Notes: a model not told the origin generated them from the sequence alone. Counted from the first letter of the stretch, positions 1-7,640 are shown. The stretch: 13,030 nt of DNA from Nitrospinae bacterium AH_259_B05_G02_I21 (GCA_027717595.1 JALLOF010000042.1:1-13030); one strand, 5' to 3'. Numbers and translations: made by a program.

Positions 1-697
1 CCACCGCCACCCCGAGGCCGGCGCAGGCGATCATCTCGAGGTCGTTTAGGCCATTGCCGATGGCCAGGCAGTGCTCGGGGCCGAGGCCGTAGTGATCGAG
101 GAGGGTCTGGAGGGCCCGGCCTTTGGTGGCCTCCGGGGGCAGGACCTCGATGTAGTACGGCAGGGAGTTGAGCAGCCGCGCGCGCCCGTCGAGGACCTCG
201 GCCAGCCGTTCGGTGACCTGGGGAGCCTCCTCGGGAGGGACCCGGAAGACCACCGCTGTGGGCTCCTCATCGAGGATGGCCTCGAGGTCATCGGCCAGGT
301 GCACCGTGACACCGAGGATGTCGCCGTAGCGGCTCGAATACCAGGTCTCCCGGTCTGTATAGACGTGGCCGCCCTGGTAGACGAAGGGGTAGATTTCATC
401 GCCGTCGATGGCCCGGAGGGCCAGACGGGCGGTCTCCCGCTCGATGCGGAGGTCCAGCAGTGGTGGGCCGGCATCGGGCCCGCGCACCAGAGCGCCTCCG
501 TAGCTGATGATGGGCTCGGTGAGGCCGAGGCGTCGGGCGAAGTATAGGGCGCTCGTCTCCATCCGGTTGGTGGCCAGGGTGACGAGGTACCCGCGGTCGC
601 GGGCCGCTGCCACGGCCGCCTCCATGGCGGGGCTGAGGCGGTGGTCTTCGGTAAGCAGCGTTCCGTCGAGGTCGAGCGCAACGAGGCGAATATCCAT
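1..697 (-). CDS. Cof-type HAD-superfamily phosphatase, 3'-truncated by window edge
   Basis: The frame is open from ATG at 697 to the left edge (232 codons, no stop), so the C-terminus lies outside. HAD motifs are in order: ALDLDGTLL (nucleophile D9, acid/base D11), TNR with T43 (motif II), a lysine at about 192 in PEATKGRAL (motif III), and GNGLNDLEM at 214-222 (motif IV). The residues between motifs II and III fit the large C2-type cap of the Cof/YidA group, which dephosphorylates sugar phosphates and similar small metabolites in the cytoplasm; the substrate cannot be read here. Motif IV has N215 where GDxxND is usual, leaving N218 and D219 to help bind magnesium. GGGAGGG five bases upstream supports the start. 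It lies 48 bases downstream of the cytochrome gene with no visible terminator, so co-transcription is likely, though a functional link is not evident. Confidence 0.88.
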   Translation of the reverse strand, partial: MDIRLVALDLDGTLLTEDHRLSPAMEAAVAAARDRGYLVTLATNRMETSALYFARRLGLTEPIISYGGALVRGPDAGPPLLDLRIERETARLALRAIDGDEIYPFVYQGGHVYTDRETWYSSRYGDILGVTVHLADDLEAILDEEPTAVVFRVPPEEAPQVTERLAEVLDGRARLLNSLPYYIEVLPPEATKGRALQTLLDHYGLGPEHCLAIGNGLNDLEMIACAGLGVAV

Positions 698-745
698 GGT
701 ATCCCTCCCGCGGGCGGGTGGCGGATGCTTGATGCGCAATGGTCC

Positions 746-1159
746 TTACTTGTCGGCCTTGGTGAGGGTCTCCACGTAGCTGATAACGTCCCAGATTTCG
801 CTTTCTTTCAGCTGCTTGCCCCAAGGCGCCATGAGGGGCGAGCGTCCCACGGCCGCGCCGCCTTCCGAGATTATCTTGAAGTAGTACTCAGCCCACTTCT
901 CCCCGTATTGAGGCATGGAGGTGGAGTAATCGGCCGGCTTGGGCGTCAGGTACTTGCCTGTCGGGCCGTCGCCTTTGCCCGTCGCCCCGTGGCAGGGAAG
1001 GCAAAACTGCTCGTAGGTTTTCTTGCCGGCTTCGGGGTTCCCTTTGACAGCCCATGCGGACGGCGTGGACGGCGCGAGGCCCACCCATCCGGCGATCAGC
1101 AGAACGGTGAGAAGGCCAATCACAGCTCGGACGAGCGAAGAAGACTTGTACGTTGTCAT
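746..1159 (-). CDS. exported monohaem c-type cytochrome
   Basis: The 137-residue product begins with a signal peptide (basic MTTYK..R, hydrophobic stretch about 12-29, cleavage probably after the AWA near 37). The mature part is a class I cytochrome c of about 100 residues: the single haem-attachment motif is CLPCH at 53-57 (H57 proximal ligand), followed by GATGKGDGP typical of small soluble cytochromes. The distal ligand is probably M110 in SPLMAPWG, before the closing helix EIWDVISYVETL. It should carry electrons in the periplasm; its partners are unknown and no oxidase or reductase is nearby. A full GGAGGT lies eight bases before the ATG. A promoter at 1261-1290 leaves a 5' UTR of about 95 bases. 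The HAD gene follows on the same strand. Confidence 0.93.
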   Translation of the reverse strand: MTTYKSSSLVRAVIGLLTVLLIAGWVGLAPSTPSAWAVKGNPEAGKKTYEQFCLPCHGATGKGDGPTGKYLTPKPADYSTSMPQYGEKWAEYYFKIISEGGAAVGRSPLMAPWGKQLKESEIWDVISYVETLTKADK

Positions 1160-1228
1160 TGGGTGTTACCTCCAGCAGGGCGGTATTGGGTTAGGCCTTG
1201 CCCTTGACTCGGCGGCGGCCAGGGGCTC

Positions 1229-1244
1229 TCCCCACTTATGGGGA
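1229..1244 (-). promoter_or_regulatory. short hairpin in the cytochrome c 5' UTR
   Basis: A perfect 6-base inverted repeat (TCCCCA / TGGGGA) encloses a 4-base loop within the predicted leader of the cytochrome gene, about 70 bases before its start and shortly after the predicted transcription start. No T-run follows, so it is not an ordinary terminator. It may simply stabilise the 5' end. No function is shown. Confidence 0.35.
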
Positions 1245-1260
1245 CTGGGCACCGCGGGGT

Positions 1261-1290
1261 ACTCTAGCGGCATCCGTTCCTAATCGTCAA
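1261..1290 (-). promoter_or_regulatory. sigma70-type promoter for the cytochrome c gene
   Basis: On the minus strand, TTGACG (1290-1285, 5/6 to consensus) is followed after 18 bases by TAGAGT (1266-1261, 4/6). The expected start is near 1254, about 95 bases before the cytochrome ATG. It lies in the 185-base gap after the TPR gene, so cytochrome and HAD genes probably form their own transcript. This is a consensus match only. Confidence 0.55.
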
Positions 1291-1344
1291 GACCCCGCAC
1301 GGCCCGATTTAGATGAATGGGCCGCCCCTCCACTGAAGAGTCTC

Positions 1345-2163
1345 CTATCGCAGTTGCTCCAGCGCCTCCTTTGCCCGCCAATCGCCGGGGGCGAGGGCGA
1401 GCACTTCCTTCCAGTGGCTTCGGGCTTTCTCGAGATTACCATCGCGGGCGGCCCTCGTGGCGTCTTGGCAGAGCTGAAACCGCCTGAGGGAGGTTTTGAA
1501 GGTGGCGTTGCGGGGGTCCTCGACTATCGCCTCTCTTTCGGTCTGGATGGCGTAGAAACATTGGCCGAGCACGTATTGGGTCTCAGCGAGGGTATCGAGC
1601 GGGCCTGCCTCCATCCGCTCGGTGAGCCGGACGGCTTCCTTGGCGTGGACGAAGGCCTCCTTGGGACGGCGGAAGGCGGGGTCCGGAGACGAGACCCACA
1701 GCCAGGCCAGGTTGTTGAGGGCGCCGGCGAGATTAGGCTGCAGGCGGATGGCTTCGAGGTAGGCCCGCTCGGCTTCGGCCAGCTTGCCTGTTGCCTCGAG
1801 GACGTTGCCAAGGTTCACGTGGGCCTGGGGGATGTCCGGTCGCAGGCGGACAGCCTCGCGGTAGGCTTTCTCCGCATCGGCGAGCCGGCCGGACTTCTCG
1901 TAGGCGAAGCCGAGGCTGAGGTGGACCGGTGCCACGTTCGGCTTCAGGCGCAGCGATTTTTCGTACAAGCTGATGGCCTCCTCATAGGCACCTGCTTTGG
2001 CGGCGCGGAGGCCCTTGCGGAATTGCTCAATGGCCTTTTGGCTCTGCGGGTCGAGCTGAGGGGCGGGCCTTTCCTCTGCGGCGCGAACGGGGTGGCTGAC
2101 CCCGAAGGGTCCAGGGATGGGTATTGAGACGATAAGCACGAGCAGCCACAGTCGTCTCCTCAT
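1345..2163 (-). CDS. exported tetratricopeptide-repeat (TPR) protein
   Basis: I place the start at ATG 2163 (272 residues) because GGGAGGT sits six bases before it; a GTG at 2178 would put that ribosome site inside the gene. A signal peptide (MRRRLWLLVLIVSIPIPG..., probable cleavage after VRA near 28) indicates export to the periplasm. At least four helix-turn-helix TPR units follow (roughly 43-76, 77-110, 111-144 and 145-181), with typical spacing and LKPN, LRPD, LQPN ends, then a less regular stretch and a last TPR-like unit (about 233-266, closing with LALAPGDW). There is no catalytic motif or haem site; TPR arrays are protein-binding scaffolds. It lies 130 bases downstream of the small exported protein on the same strand, so both may share a transcript. 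The partner is unknown. Confidence 0.85.
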   Translation of the reverse strand: MRRRLWLLVLIVSIPIPGPFGVSHPVRAAEERPAPQLDPQSQKAIEQFRKGLRAAKAGAYEEAISLYEKSLRLKPNVAPVHLSLGFAYEKSGRLADAEKAYREAVRLRPDIPQAHVNLGNVLEATGKLAEAERAYLEAIRLQPNLAGALNNLAWLWVSSPDPAFRRPKEAFVHAKEAVRLTERMEAGPLDTLAETQYVLGQCFYAIQTEREAIVEDPRNATFKTSLRRFQLCQDATRAARDGNLEKARSHWKEVLALAPGDWRAKEALEQLR

Positions 2164-2271
2164 GCCTTGACCTCCCACTAATCCAGTTGAGTCGCTGGCA
2201 TTTGTTGTTTGAGAGGAGCTTCAAAATGGAGCGAGGGGGCGAAGTGCCCTCCGCCCCCCCCCGTCCGACCG

Positions 2272-2289
2272 TGTGAGGTTGAACTCACA
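2272..2289 (-). other. hairpin just after the small exported protein gene
   Basis: TGTGAG and CTCACA form a perfect 6-base stem with a 6-base loop, five bases past the TAA of the small exported protein. On the minus strand no T-run follows; a run of nine C on the plus strand (2254-2262, G on the transcript) and a GAGGGC/GCCCcCTC pairing follow instead. It could protect the 3' end of a processed transcript or slow polymerase before the TPR gene. Weak evidence for any one role. Confidence 0.3.
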
Positions 2290-2293
2290 GGTC

Positions 2294-2533
2294 TTAATAG
2301 TAGGCGTCGTTGTACAGATCGAACCAGAACATGAATGGTTGGACTACACCGATGATAGGGAGCCACAGAAGGGTTGCGGGTCGATTGTCGTCGAACGCAA
2401 TCACCGACAGGTACGACTCCCCCTTCTCGGCGTGCGCCGACGGCACGTTCATCAGGCCGGGAATCGGTCCGATGATCAAAGCCGCCGCCACCATCAGTGC
2501 TGCGAATGTAGTAAGAAGCCTCTTCCCTCGCAT
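2294..2533 (-). CDS. small exported or membrane-anchored protein of unknown function
   Basis: The product is 79 residues from ATG 2533 (an adjacent ATG at 2536 is possible). The ribosome site AAAGGAGG sits five bases before 2533 but only two before 2536, so 2533 is preferred. It opens with a signal peptide: MRGKRLL, a hydrophobic core of about 15 residues, and AHA as a signal peptidase site near 36. The mature part is only about 43 residues: a polar start, then a very hydrophobic aromatic stretch (LLWLPIIGVVQPFMFWF) ending in an acidic, tyrosine-rich tail DLYNDAYY. I do not recognise the family. The stretch is long enough to lie in or on a membrane. It precedes the TPR gene on the same strand, with a predicted 5' UTR of about 165 bases. 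It could be a small membrane subunit or an exported peptide. Confidence 0.72.
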   Translation of the reverse strand: MRGKRLLTTFAALMVAAALIIGPIPGLMNVPSAHAEKGESYLSVIAFDDNRPATLLWLPIIGVVQPFMFWFDLYNDAYY

Positions 2534-2588
2534 CATCTCCTCCTTTTCCATAGGGCGTCCAGGAAACCATCTCTCCGTGGGCGGGGGT

Positions 2589-2638
2589 CCCGTCGTGCGA
2601 CGAAGGCGCGGCGAGCACCCTCTCCGCGTCACGACGGG
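2589..2638 (-). promoter_or_regulatory. stem-loop in the 5' UTR of the small exported protein
   Basis: A perfect 9-base inverted repeat, CCCGTCGTG (2589-2597) and CACGACGGG (2630-2638), encloses a 32-base loop holding a second pairing, CGCGG/CCGCG (2607-2611 with 2624-2628). It lies within the predicted leader, more than 50 bases before the start, and leaves the ribosome site free. I compared it by eye with common riboswitch cores (c-di-GMP, TPP, cobalamin, ZTP, guanidine, SAH) and saw no convincing match. GC-rich sequence makes chance pairing more likely. Confidence 0.35.
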
Positions 2639-2695
2639 CCGGCGTCCTGCCCGACGGGGCTGTTCGGTGCCAAGAGATGGTGCGCAATAACTCCC

Positions 2696-2707
2696 ACGTA
2701 TTTACGT
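2696..2707. promoter_or_regulatory. operator-like palindrome at the predicted transcription start
   Basis: ACGTA-TT-TACGT is a perfect inverted repeat with a 2-base centre, directly downstream of the -10 element of the minus-strand promoter and over its expected start. A dimeric repressor bound there would block initiation. The regulator is unknown and not encoded in the window. Confidence 0.35.
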
Positions 2708-2736
2708 ACTATGCGCTATTTTGGAACATTTGGCAA
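2708..2736 (-). promoter_or_regulatory. sigma70-type promoter for the small exported protein and TPR gene
   Basis: On the minus strand TTGCCA (2736-2731, 5/6) is followed after 17 bases by CATAGT (2713-2708, 4/6). The start should fall near 2701, giving a leader of about 165 bases. The sequence here is AT-rich compared with the rest of the window, as expected of a promoter. Confidence 0.5.
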
Positions 2737-2834
2737 TGCCTTTTCTTTGGTGGGCTATGGCGCCTCTCGGACGGGTCCCCGAGGGGCGATGCAGGGGGCA
2801 GAGTATATGAGGCTGTGGCGAGCAAAAAAACCCC

Positions 2835-2863
2835 TTGACCCCAACGGTACAGGACTCTAAGCT
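2835..2863 (+). promoter_or_regulatory. possible promoter for the DAHP synthase gene
   Basis: TTGACC (2835-2840, 5/6) and TAAGCT (2858-2863, 3/6) are separated by 17 bases, with an A7 run just upstream that could act as an UP-like element. The start would fall near 2870, right at the foot of the hairpin at 2871-2889. The weak -10 lowers confidence. Confidence 0.4.
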
Positions 2864-2870
2864 GATGTTG

Positions 2871-2893
2871 GCGGGTCGGTAGGACCCGCTTTT
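2871..2893 (+). terminator. terminator-like hairpin ahead of the DAHP synthase gene
   Basis: GCGGGTC (2871-2877) and GACCCGC (2883-2889) make a perfect 7-base stem with a 5-base loop, followed by TTTT and further Ts (TTTTGTTCGTTT). This has the form of an intrinsic terminator on the plus strand, but the nearest plus-strand gene is the downstream one, which starts at 2933. It could be an attenuator, insulation from readthrough, or a 5'-terminal stabilising hairpin if transcription starts at about 2870. Confidence 0.5.
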
Positions 2894-2932
2894 GTTCGTT
2901 TATTCGCTTATCGAGACGGAGAGGTACGGGCG

Positions 2933-3949
2933 ATGATTATCGTTATGGAGGTGGGCGCCGAGTCGCACGAGATCGAAGCGGTGATCGCCCGGGTGGAAGC
3001 CCTCGGGTACATGTCGCATCCGATCCGGGGCGTGTTGAGGACGGTCATCGGGGCGGTCGGCGACGAGCGGGGCAAGGCGGAGCTCCAGGCCATGGAGGCC
3101 ATGTCCGGCGTCGAGCGGGTAGTGCCGATTCTTCGGCCGTATAAGCTGGCCAGCCGCGCCTTCAAAGACGAGCCGTCGACCGTTTCCGTGGGGGATGTCC
3201 GCATCGGGGGGCTCCAGATCGTCGTCATCGCCGGGCCATGCGCCGTCGAAAGCCGAGAGTTGCTGATGGAGGCGGCCGGCGTCGTCAAGAGCGCCGGGGC
3301 ACACTGCTTGCGGGGTGGGGCCTTCAAGCCCCGCTCCAGCCCATACACCTTCCAGGGCATGGGCGAGGAGGGATTGCAGATTCTTGCCGAGGCCCGGCAG
3401 GTGATGGGCCTGCCCATCGTGACCGAGGTGATGACCGAGTCCCAGATTGAGATGGTGGCCCGGTACGCCGACGTCCTCCAGGTGGGGGCGCGGAACGTTC
3501 AAAACTTCTCTTTGCTTAAAGAGCTCGGGAAGGTGAACAAGCCCATCCTTCTCAAGCGCGGCATGTCGACGACCATCAAAGAGTACCTGATGAGTGCTGA
3601 GTACATTCTGTCCGAAGGCAACGATCAGATAATCCTATGCGAGAGGGGTATTCGGACCTTCGAGACCTCGACGCGCAATACCCTCGACCTCAACGCCGTG
3701 CCCGTCCTCAAGGAAGAGACCCACCTGCCGGTCTTGGTGGACCCGAGCCACGGCACGGGTCATAGCCAGTTGGTCCCGGCGATGGCGAAGGCCGCGGTCG
3801 CCGCGGGGGCGGACGGCTTGTTGATCGAGGTTCATCCTCGGCCCGAGGAGGCATACTCCGACGGGGCGCAGTCGCTCAAGCCCACGGCGTTCGCCTTGCT
3901 CATGAGTGAGCTCAAGTCCTTCGCCCAGGCCGCCGGCCGCCATCTCTAG
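2933..3949 (+). CDS. aroF: 3-deoxy-7-phosphoheptulonate (DAHP) synthase, type I-beta with N-terminal regulatory domain
   Basis: It condenses phosphoenolpyruvate with erythrose 4-phosphate, the first step of the shikimate pathway to aromatic amino acids, in the cytoplasm. The length, 338 residues, equals that of the Thermotoga maritima enzyme. Residues 1 to about 70 ([11 protein letters not shown]...VVPILRPYK) form the ferredoxin-like domain which in that enzyme closes the active site when Tyr or Phe binds. The barrel follows: IAGPCAVES (metal ligand C103), [11 protein letters not shown] at 132-142, [27 protein letters not shown] (H273), EVHP (E299) and SDGAQS (D310). These four ligands are each one position past those known for T. 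maritima (C102, H272, E298, D309). GGAGAGG lies eight bases before the ATG. Feedback inhibition by an aromatic amino acid is expected from the domain. The symbol is one of several used for this family (also aroG or aroA). Confidence 0.96.
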   Translation: MIIVMEVGAESHEIEAVIARVEALGYMSHPIRGVLRTVIGAVGDERGKAELQAMEAMSGVERVVPILRPYKLASRAFKDEPSTVSVGDVRIGGLQIVVIAGPCAVESRELLMEAAGVVKSAGAHCLRGGAFKPRSSPYTFQGMGEEGLQILAEARQVMGLPIVTEVMTESQIEMVARYADVLQVGARNVQNFSLLKELGKVNKPILLKRGMSTTIKEYLMSAEYILSEGNDQIILCERGIRTFETSTRNTLDLNAVPVLKEETHLPVLVDPSHGTGHSQLVPAMAKAAVAAGADGLLIEVHPRPEEAYSDGAQSLKPTAFALLMSELKSFAQAAGRHL

Positions 3950-3968
3950 AGCACTTCGGGCTTCGTTC

Positions 3969-3997
3969 TTGCCTCGCCTCTTGGACCTTCCTATAAT
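3969..3997 (+). promoter_or_regulatory. strong sigma70-type promoter for the dinG-phosphatase group
   Basis: TTGCCT (3969-3974, 4/6) and a perfect TATAAT (3992-3997) are 17 bases apart. Transcription should start near 4004, about 27 bases before the GTG of the helicase gene. It lies in the 82-base gap after the DAHP synthase gene, so the helicase and two phosphatases can be expressed independently of it. Confidence 0.65.
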
Positions 3998-4031
3998 GAG
4001 TGGACTTTCGTAACTTACGGGGCTCGTTTGC

Positions 4032-5969
4032 GTGGAACGGATGGAACAACTGCTTGGCCCCGCCGGATGGCTCGCCTCGGCTCTGCCCGGCTATGAGTGG
4101 CGCCCCGGACAGATCGAGATGGCCCGGGCGGTGGATAGGGTCTTCACACGGGAGGGGTGTCTCCTGGTGGAGGCGGGCACGGGTATCGGCAAGACGCTCG
4201 CCTATCTGGTGCCCGCGGTCCTAAGCGGCCGGCGCGTCATCGTCTCGACCGGCACCAAGGCCCTCCAGGAGCAGATGGTCTTCAAAGACCTCCCCCTCCT
4301 CGGCCCGCTTCTGCCCGAGACCTTTCGGGCCGAGCTCGTCAAAGGCCGGCGGAATTACCTGTGCCTGAAGCGTCTCAAGGAGCTCCGCCAGCACCCGCTC
4401 CCCGGCCTCGAGCCCGAGGCCGACACCCTGGAGCGCATCGAGGCCTGGGCCCGTGTCACGGAGACGGGCGACAGGGCCGAGCTTGAGGATTTGCCCGACG
4501 ACTCGCCCCTGTGGCAATCGGTCTGCTCCACCCGGGAGCACTGCGCGGGGGCGGCGTGCGGGGAGCGCGGCTCTTGCTTCGTCGCCCGGCTCAAGCAGCG
4601 GGCGGCGGCGGCGGACCTGCTAGTGGTCAACCATCACCTCTTCTTCTCCGACATGGCCGTCAAGGAGCGAGGGTTCGGCGAGGTCCTGCCGCCGTGCCGG
4701 GCGGTGGTCTTCGACGAGGCGCACCTTATTGATGGTGTGGCCACCCAGTATTTCGGCTACCAGGTAAGCACATTCCGCCTAAACGAGCTGGTCCGCGACG
4801 GCCAGCGGCTCTGCGAGCGTGTGGGAAGCGGCCCCTTGGCCATCGAGCGGGTCTTCGCCCGGCTTGGCGAAGCGGGCCGTCCCTTTTTCGGCGCCATGGG
4901 GGCCGGCCCCGAGCGCCGCCGGATCAGGCCCTCCGAGCTGGACGGGGAGGTGTGGGAGGCCTGTGCGGGCCTGGAGCGGGCGCTCGATCACCTCGCCAGC
5001 GGGTGCGATGAGGCGGCCCGCCACGAGGAGGATTTCTCCGCCCTCGCCCGCCGGGCCAGGGAGATCCGCCACGATCTCGCCTCGATTCTCGCCGAGGAGG
5101 GCCAGACCGTCTCTTGGGTTGAGGAGCGAAGCGGGGGGGTCTTCCTGCAGGCGGCCCCGATTGATGTAGGCTCCCTGTTGGGCGAGCGGCTCTTTGGGGT
5201 GGTGCGCTCGGCTGTGTTGACCTCGGCGACGCTGACCGCCGCCGGAAGCTTCGACTATGTGACCGAACGGCTCGGCTGCCTGGGGGCTGAGGAGCTGGTC
5301 GTGGACTCGCCCTTCGATTACGAGCGCCAGGCGCTCCTCTACGTGCCGGCCACACCCATGCCGGTGCCCACCGAAGCGGGGTTCGTCCCGGCTATGGTCG
5401 AGCAGCTGCGCGCGCTGCTTGGTTGCACGAAGGGCCGGGCGCTGTGCCTCTTTACCAGTGTCCGGCACATGCGCGCTGCGTACGACGCCCTTGCCGACGA
5501 GCTGCCCTATCCGTGTCTCATCCAAGGCGAGCGGCCCAAGCGCGTGCTCCTGGAAGCGTTTCGCGAAGACGTCGAGAGCGTCCTGTTCGCCACGACGAGC
5601 TTCTGGCAGGGCATAGACGTGGTGGGGGAGACCTTGAGCTGTGTGATTGTCGATCGCCTTCCGTTCGCCGTGCCGACCGAGCCCCTGGTCGAGGCCCGCT
5701 GCGAAGCGATCGAGGCGGCGGGCGGCAACCCGTTCCTCGACTACCAGCTGCCCGAAGCCATCATCCTGCTGAAGCAGGGTCTTGGGCGGCTCATCCGCTC
5801 CACTTCTGAGCGTGGGGTGCTGGCCGTCCTGGACCGCCGCCTCGTGGCACGTCCATACGGGCAGGCATTCATGAGAAGCCTTCCGCCCTGCCGGGTGACG
5901 AGCCACCTCGAGGACCTGGCGGCCTTTCTCGAGCGGGGCAGGGTCCCGGAGGCTGTGAGAGCGCCGTGA
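4032..5969 (+). CDS. dinG: DinG/XPD-type ATP-dependent DNA helicase with iron-sulfur cluster
   Basis: A superfamily 2 helicase of 645 residues that should unwind DNA (5'-3' in the family) during repair and resolve R-loops or similar structures. Motifs in order: Walker [10 protein letters not shown] (47-55), TGTKALQEQ (Ia), four cysteines for a 4Fe-4S cluster (C111, C171, C176, C182; the last three keep the x4 and x5 spacing of E. coli DinG), VVNHHLFF (199-205), DEAH (228-231), TSATLT (397-402), [10 protein letters not shown] (521-530, motif V) and QGLGRLIRS (582-590, motif VI with arginine fingers). C165 is an extra cysteine. There is no exonuclease domain as in Firmicute DinG. I use the GTG at 4032, with a weak GGGG ten bases before; ATG 4041 is a fair alternative. 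Its TGA overlaps the next start in GTGA. Confidence 0.93.
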   Translation: MERMEQLLGPAGWLASALPGYEWRPGQIEMARAVDRVFTREGCLLVEAGTGIGKTLAYLVPAVLSGRRVIVSTGTKALQEQMVFKDLPLLGPLLPETFRAELVKGRRNYLCLKRLKELRQHPLPGLEPEADTLERIEAWARVTETGDRAELEDLPDDSPLWQSVCSTREHCAGAACGERGSCFVARLKQRAAAADLLVVNHHLFFSDMAVKERGFGEVLPPCRAVVFDEAHLIDGVATQYFGYQVSTFRLNELVRDGQRLCERVGSGPLAIERVFARLGEAGRPFFGAMGAGPERRRIRPSELDGEVWEACAGLERALDHLASGCDEAARHEEDFSALARRAREIRHDLASILAEEGQTVSWVEERSGGVFLQAAPIDVGSLLGERLFGVVRSAVLTSATLTAAGSFDYVTERLGCLGAEELVVDSPFDYERQALLYVPATPMPVPTEAGFVPAMVEQLRALLGCTKGRALCLFTSVRHMRAAYDALADELPYPCLIQGERPKRVLLEAFREDVESVLFATTSFWQGIDVVGETLSCVIVDRLPFAVPTEPLVEARCEAIEAAGGNPFLDYQLPEAIILLKQGLGRLIRSTSERGVLAVLDRRLVARPYGQAFMRSLPPCRVTSHLEDLAAFLERGRVPEAVRAP

Positions 5970-7624
5970 TTCGGAATCGCCTGGAAAACAAAATCTTCTG
6001 GTTGGTCATGATCCCGCTCATTGTGAGCCTCACGGGCCTGCTGATTATGAGCATCGACAAGGAGACCCGGGAGATGTTCAAGCAGGAGCGCAGCAAGCTC
6101 GGTATCTTGAGCCGCGCCATGAGCCGGAGCATCAACAATGCCCTGCTCCAAGAAGGGCCCCATCGCCTCCGGGACCTCATCGAGGATTTCCGCCACATCG
6201 GGGATGTCAAGGTGCTGGCCGTCCTCACGCCGGAGGGACGCTACGGCCTGGTGGGTGAGCTCGGCCCCGACGGCGAGGGGCGCGCCAGGCACAAGGGTGC
6301 CCCGTCGCCCGTCGCCCCAATCGTCCGACACCCCGTCTTTGAGAAGGTGTTGGCCTCCCGGGGCCCACAGGAATTTCAACACCAGGTCGATGGGCAACTC
6401 CACTACACGGAGCTTACGCCGCTGCTCAATGAGGGGCGCTGTCGCACCTGCCATGATGTAAGCAAGGACGTGCTCGGCGTGTTGCAGGTCTCCACCTCCT
6501 TGGAAAGCACCATCGCCGAGATTCATTCCATCAAGTTGCGCCTCATTATCTCCAGCGTCCTGTCCGTCTTCATCATTGGAGCGATCCTGCGCGGGTTGCT
6601 CAAGTTCTTCATCTTGCGTCCCATCAAGGAGATGGTCAGGACCATCCGCGAGGTGGCCGCTGGGGACCTCTCACGCCAGGTGCGAGTGGACAGCACCGAC
6701 GAGATAGGACAGCTAGCGACCGACTTCAACCGGATGGCCCAAAGCCTCCGTCGCTCTCAGGAGGAGCTGCGCGAGTGGAATATTCGCCTCGACCAGGAGG
6801 TCAAGCTGCAGACGGCGGACCTCAAGACGGCCAACCTCAAACTCGAGGCCCAGCAGGAGCGAATTCGGCGCGATCTCAAGCTGGCCGAGAAGGTGCAGAC
6901 GAACCTTATCCCCAATCCCCTCGTGCTGGACGGTCTCGAAGTGGGGGTGGCATACATTCCGCACCTGGGGATCGGGGGGGATGCCGCCGAGATTTTCGCC
7001 GTGGACGACCACACGGCCTTCCTGGCCTGCTTCGACGTCACGGGACACGGCATCGCCGCCGCCCTGGTCTCGAACAGCATCCAGGGTGAGGGCCGGCGCC
7101 TCATGCGCGGCGGGGCCTCGCCTGGGGAGATGCTCGTGCGGCTCAACCGCTTCATTGCCCGGGGGTTTCTCGGGACGGGCATGTACGCCAGCTTCGTCTG
7201 CGGGCGGTTCGACCTCGAGGCCGGGACCCTCACCTACGCCGGGGGTGCCCACCCGGCTCCGCTCCACTGGCGGGCGGCGGAGGGGAGGGTCGTCCCCCTG
7301 CTCTCATCGGGTCGCCTGCTTGGGGTCTTCGATGAGATGGACGAGCCGGAGGCGCTGGAGTCCACCGTCCACATGGGGCCCGGCGATCGGTTCGTCTTCT
7401 ACACCGACGGGGTCGTGGAGGTGGCCGACGAGGCCCGAAACTTGTTCGGCCAGGAGGGCCTGGAGGCCATCGTGGCCCAACACGGCTCCGAGGCGCTCGA
7501 AGACCTCATGGCGATCATCCTGAAGAGCATCGCCGACTACAACGCCGGCGAGGTCTTCCGCGACGATGTCCTCCTGATGGTGGCCGGCATCCACAACGAT
7601 GCCTCTTTAGGACACGAGGGCTAG
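5966..7624 (+). CDS. membrane-bound PP2C/SpoIIE-type phosphatase with haem-c-type periplasmic sensor and HAMP domain
   Basis: Domain order in 552 residues: transmembrane helix about 11-29; periplasmic sensor about 30-190 with a CRTCH haem c motif at 159-163, followed by [14 protein letters not shown] as in haem-binding sensor domains of Geobacter-type receptors; second helix about 191-216; HAMP about 217-268; coiled coil to about 310; PP2C/SpoIIE domain about 320-545. The fold is clear from [12 protein letters not shown] (356-367), GGAHPAPL (426-433), FYTDGVVE (478-485) and RDDVLLMV (532-539). Where the family has GGDfyD, this protein has GGDAAE (337-342): the second metal-binding Asp is Glu and the aromatic residue is lost, so activity may be altered. 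Inferred role: redox or ligand state of the haem controls dephosphorylation of a cytosolic partner. Translation probably couples to dinG (GTGA overlap; CGGAGG 13 bases upstream). Confidence 0.88.
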   Translation: MIRNRLENKIFWLVMIPLIVSLTGLLIMSIDKETREMFKQERSKLGILSRAMSRSINNALLQEGPHRLRDLIEDFRHIGDVKVLAVLTPEGRYGLVGELGPDGEGRARHKGAPSPVAPIVRHPVFEKVLASRGPQEFQHQVDGQLHYTELTPLLNEGRCRTCHDVSKDVLGVLQVSTSLESTIAEIHSIKLRLIISSVLSVFIIGAILRGLLKFFILRPIKEMVRTIREVAAGDLSRQVRVDSTDEIGQLATDFNRMAQSLRRSQEELREWNIRLDQEVKLQTADLKTANLKLEAQQERIRRDLKLAEKVQTNLIPNPLVLDGLEVGVAYIPHLGIGGDAAEIFAVDDHTAFLACFDVTGHGIAAALVSNSIQGEGRRLMRGGASPGEMLVRLNRFIARGFLGTGMYASFVCGRFDLEAGTLTYAGGAHPAPLHWRAAEGRVVPLLSSGRLLGVFDEMDEPEALESTVHMGPGDRFVFYTDGVVEVADEARNLFGQEGLEAIVAQHGSEALEDLMAIILKSIADYNAGEVFRDDVLLMVAGIHNDASLGHEG

Positions 7625-7640
7625 GGGGGGGAGCGAGCCG

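Noticed and set aside
1247-1257. GGGCACCGCGG on the plus strand resembles part of a T-box antiterminator motif.
   Set aside because: No plus-strand gene lies downstream (the next plus-strand gene is at 2933), the rest of the T-box structure is missing, and the match is partial.
1198-2127. Plus-strand frame of 309 codons opposite the TPR gene.
   Set aside because: The repeat-like look mirrors the TPR repeats on the other strand; the minus-strand frame has the signal peptide, repeats and ribosome site.
2178-2687. Minus-strand frame of 169 codons overlapping the small exported protein and its leader.
   Set aside because: It is very rich in Arg and Gly, lacks a ribosome site and recognisable motifs, and conflicts with the better-supported small exported protein.
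2711-2860. A 49-codon plus-strand frame beginning MRYFGTFGNAFSLVGYG, rich in Phe and Tyr, ending 10 bases before the hairpin ahead of aroF; considered as an aromatic leader peptide.
   Set aside because: There is no ribosome site before the ATG, no promoter I can place upstream on the plus strand, and the Phe/Tyr codons lie 100 or more bases before the hairpin, too far for classic attenuation.
4779-5906. Long open frame (375 codons) on the strand opposite the helicase.
   Set aside because: It is fully antisense to well-defined helicase motifs, shows no recognisable domain, and is expected from codon bias in GC-rich DNA.
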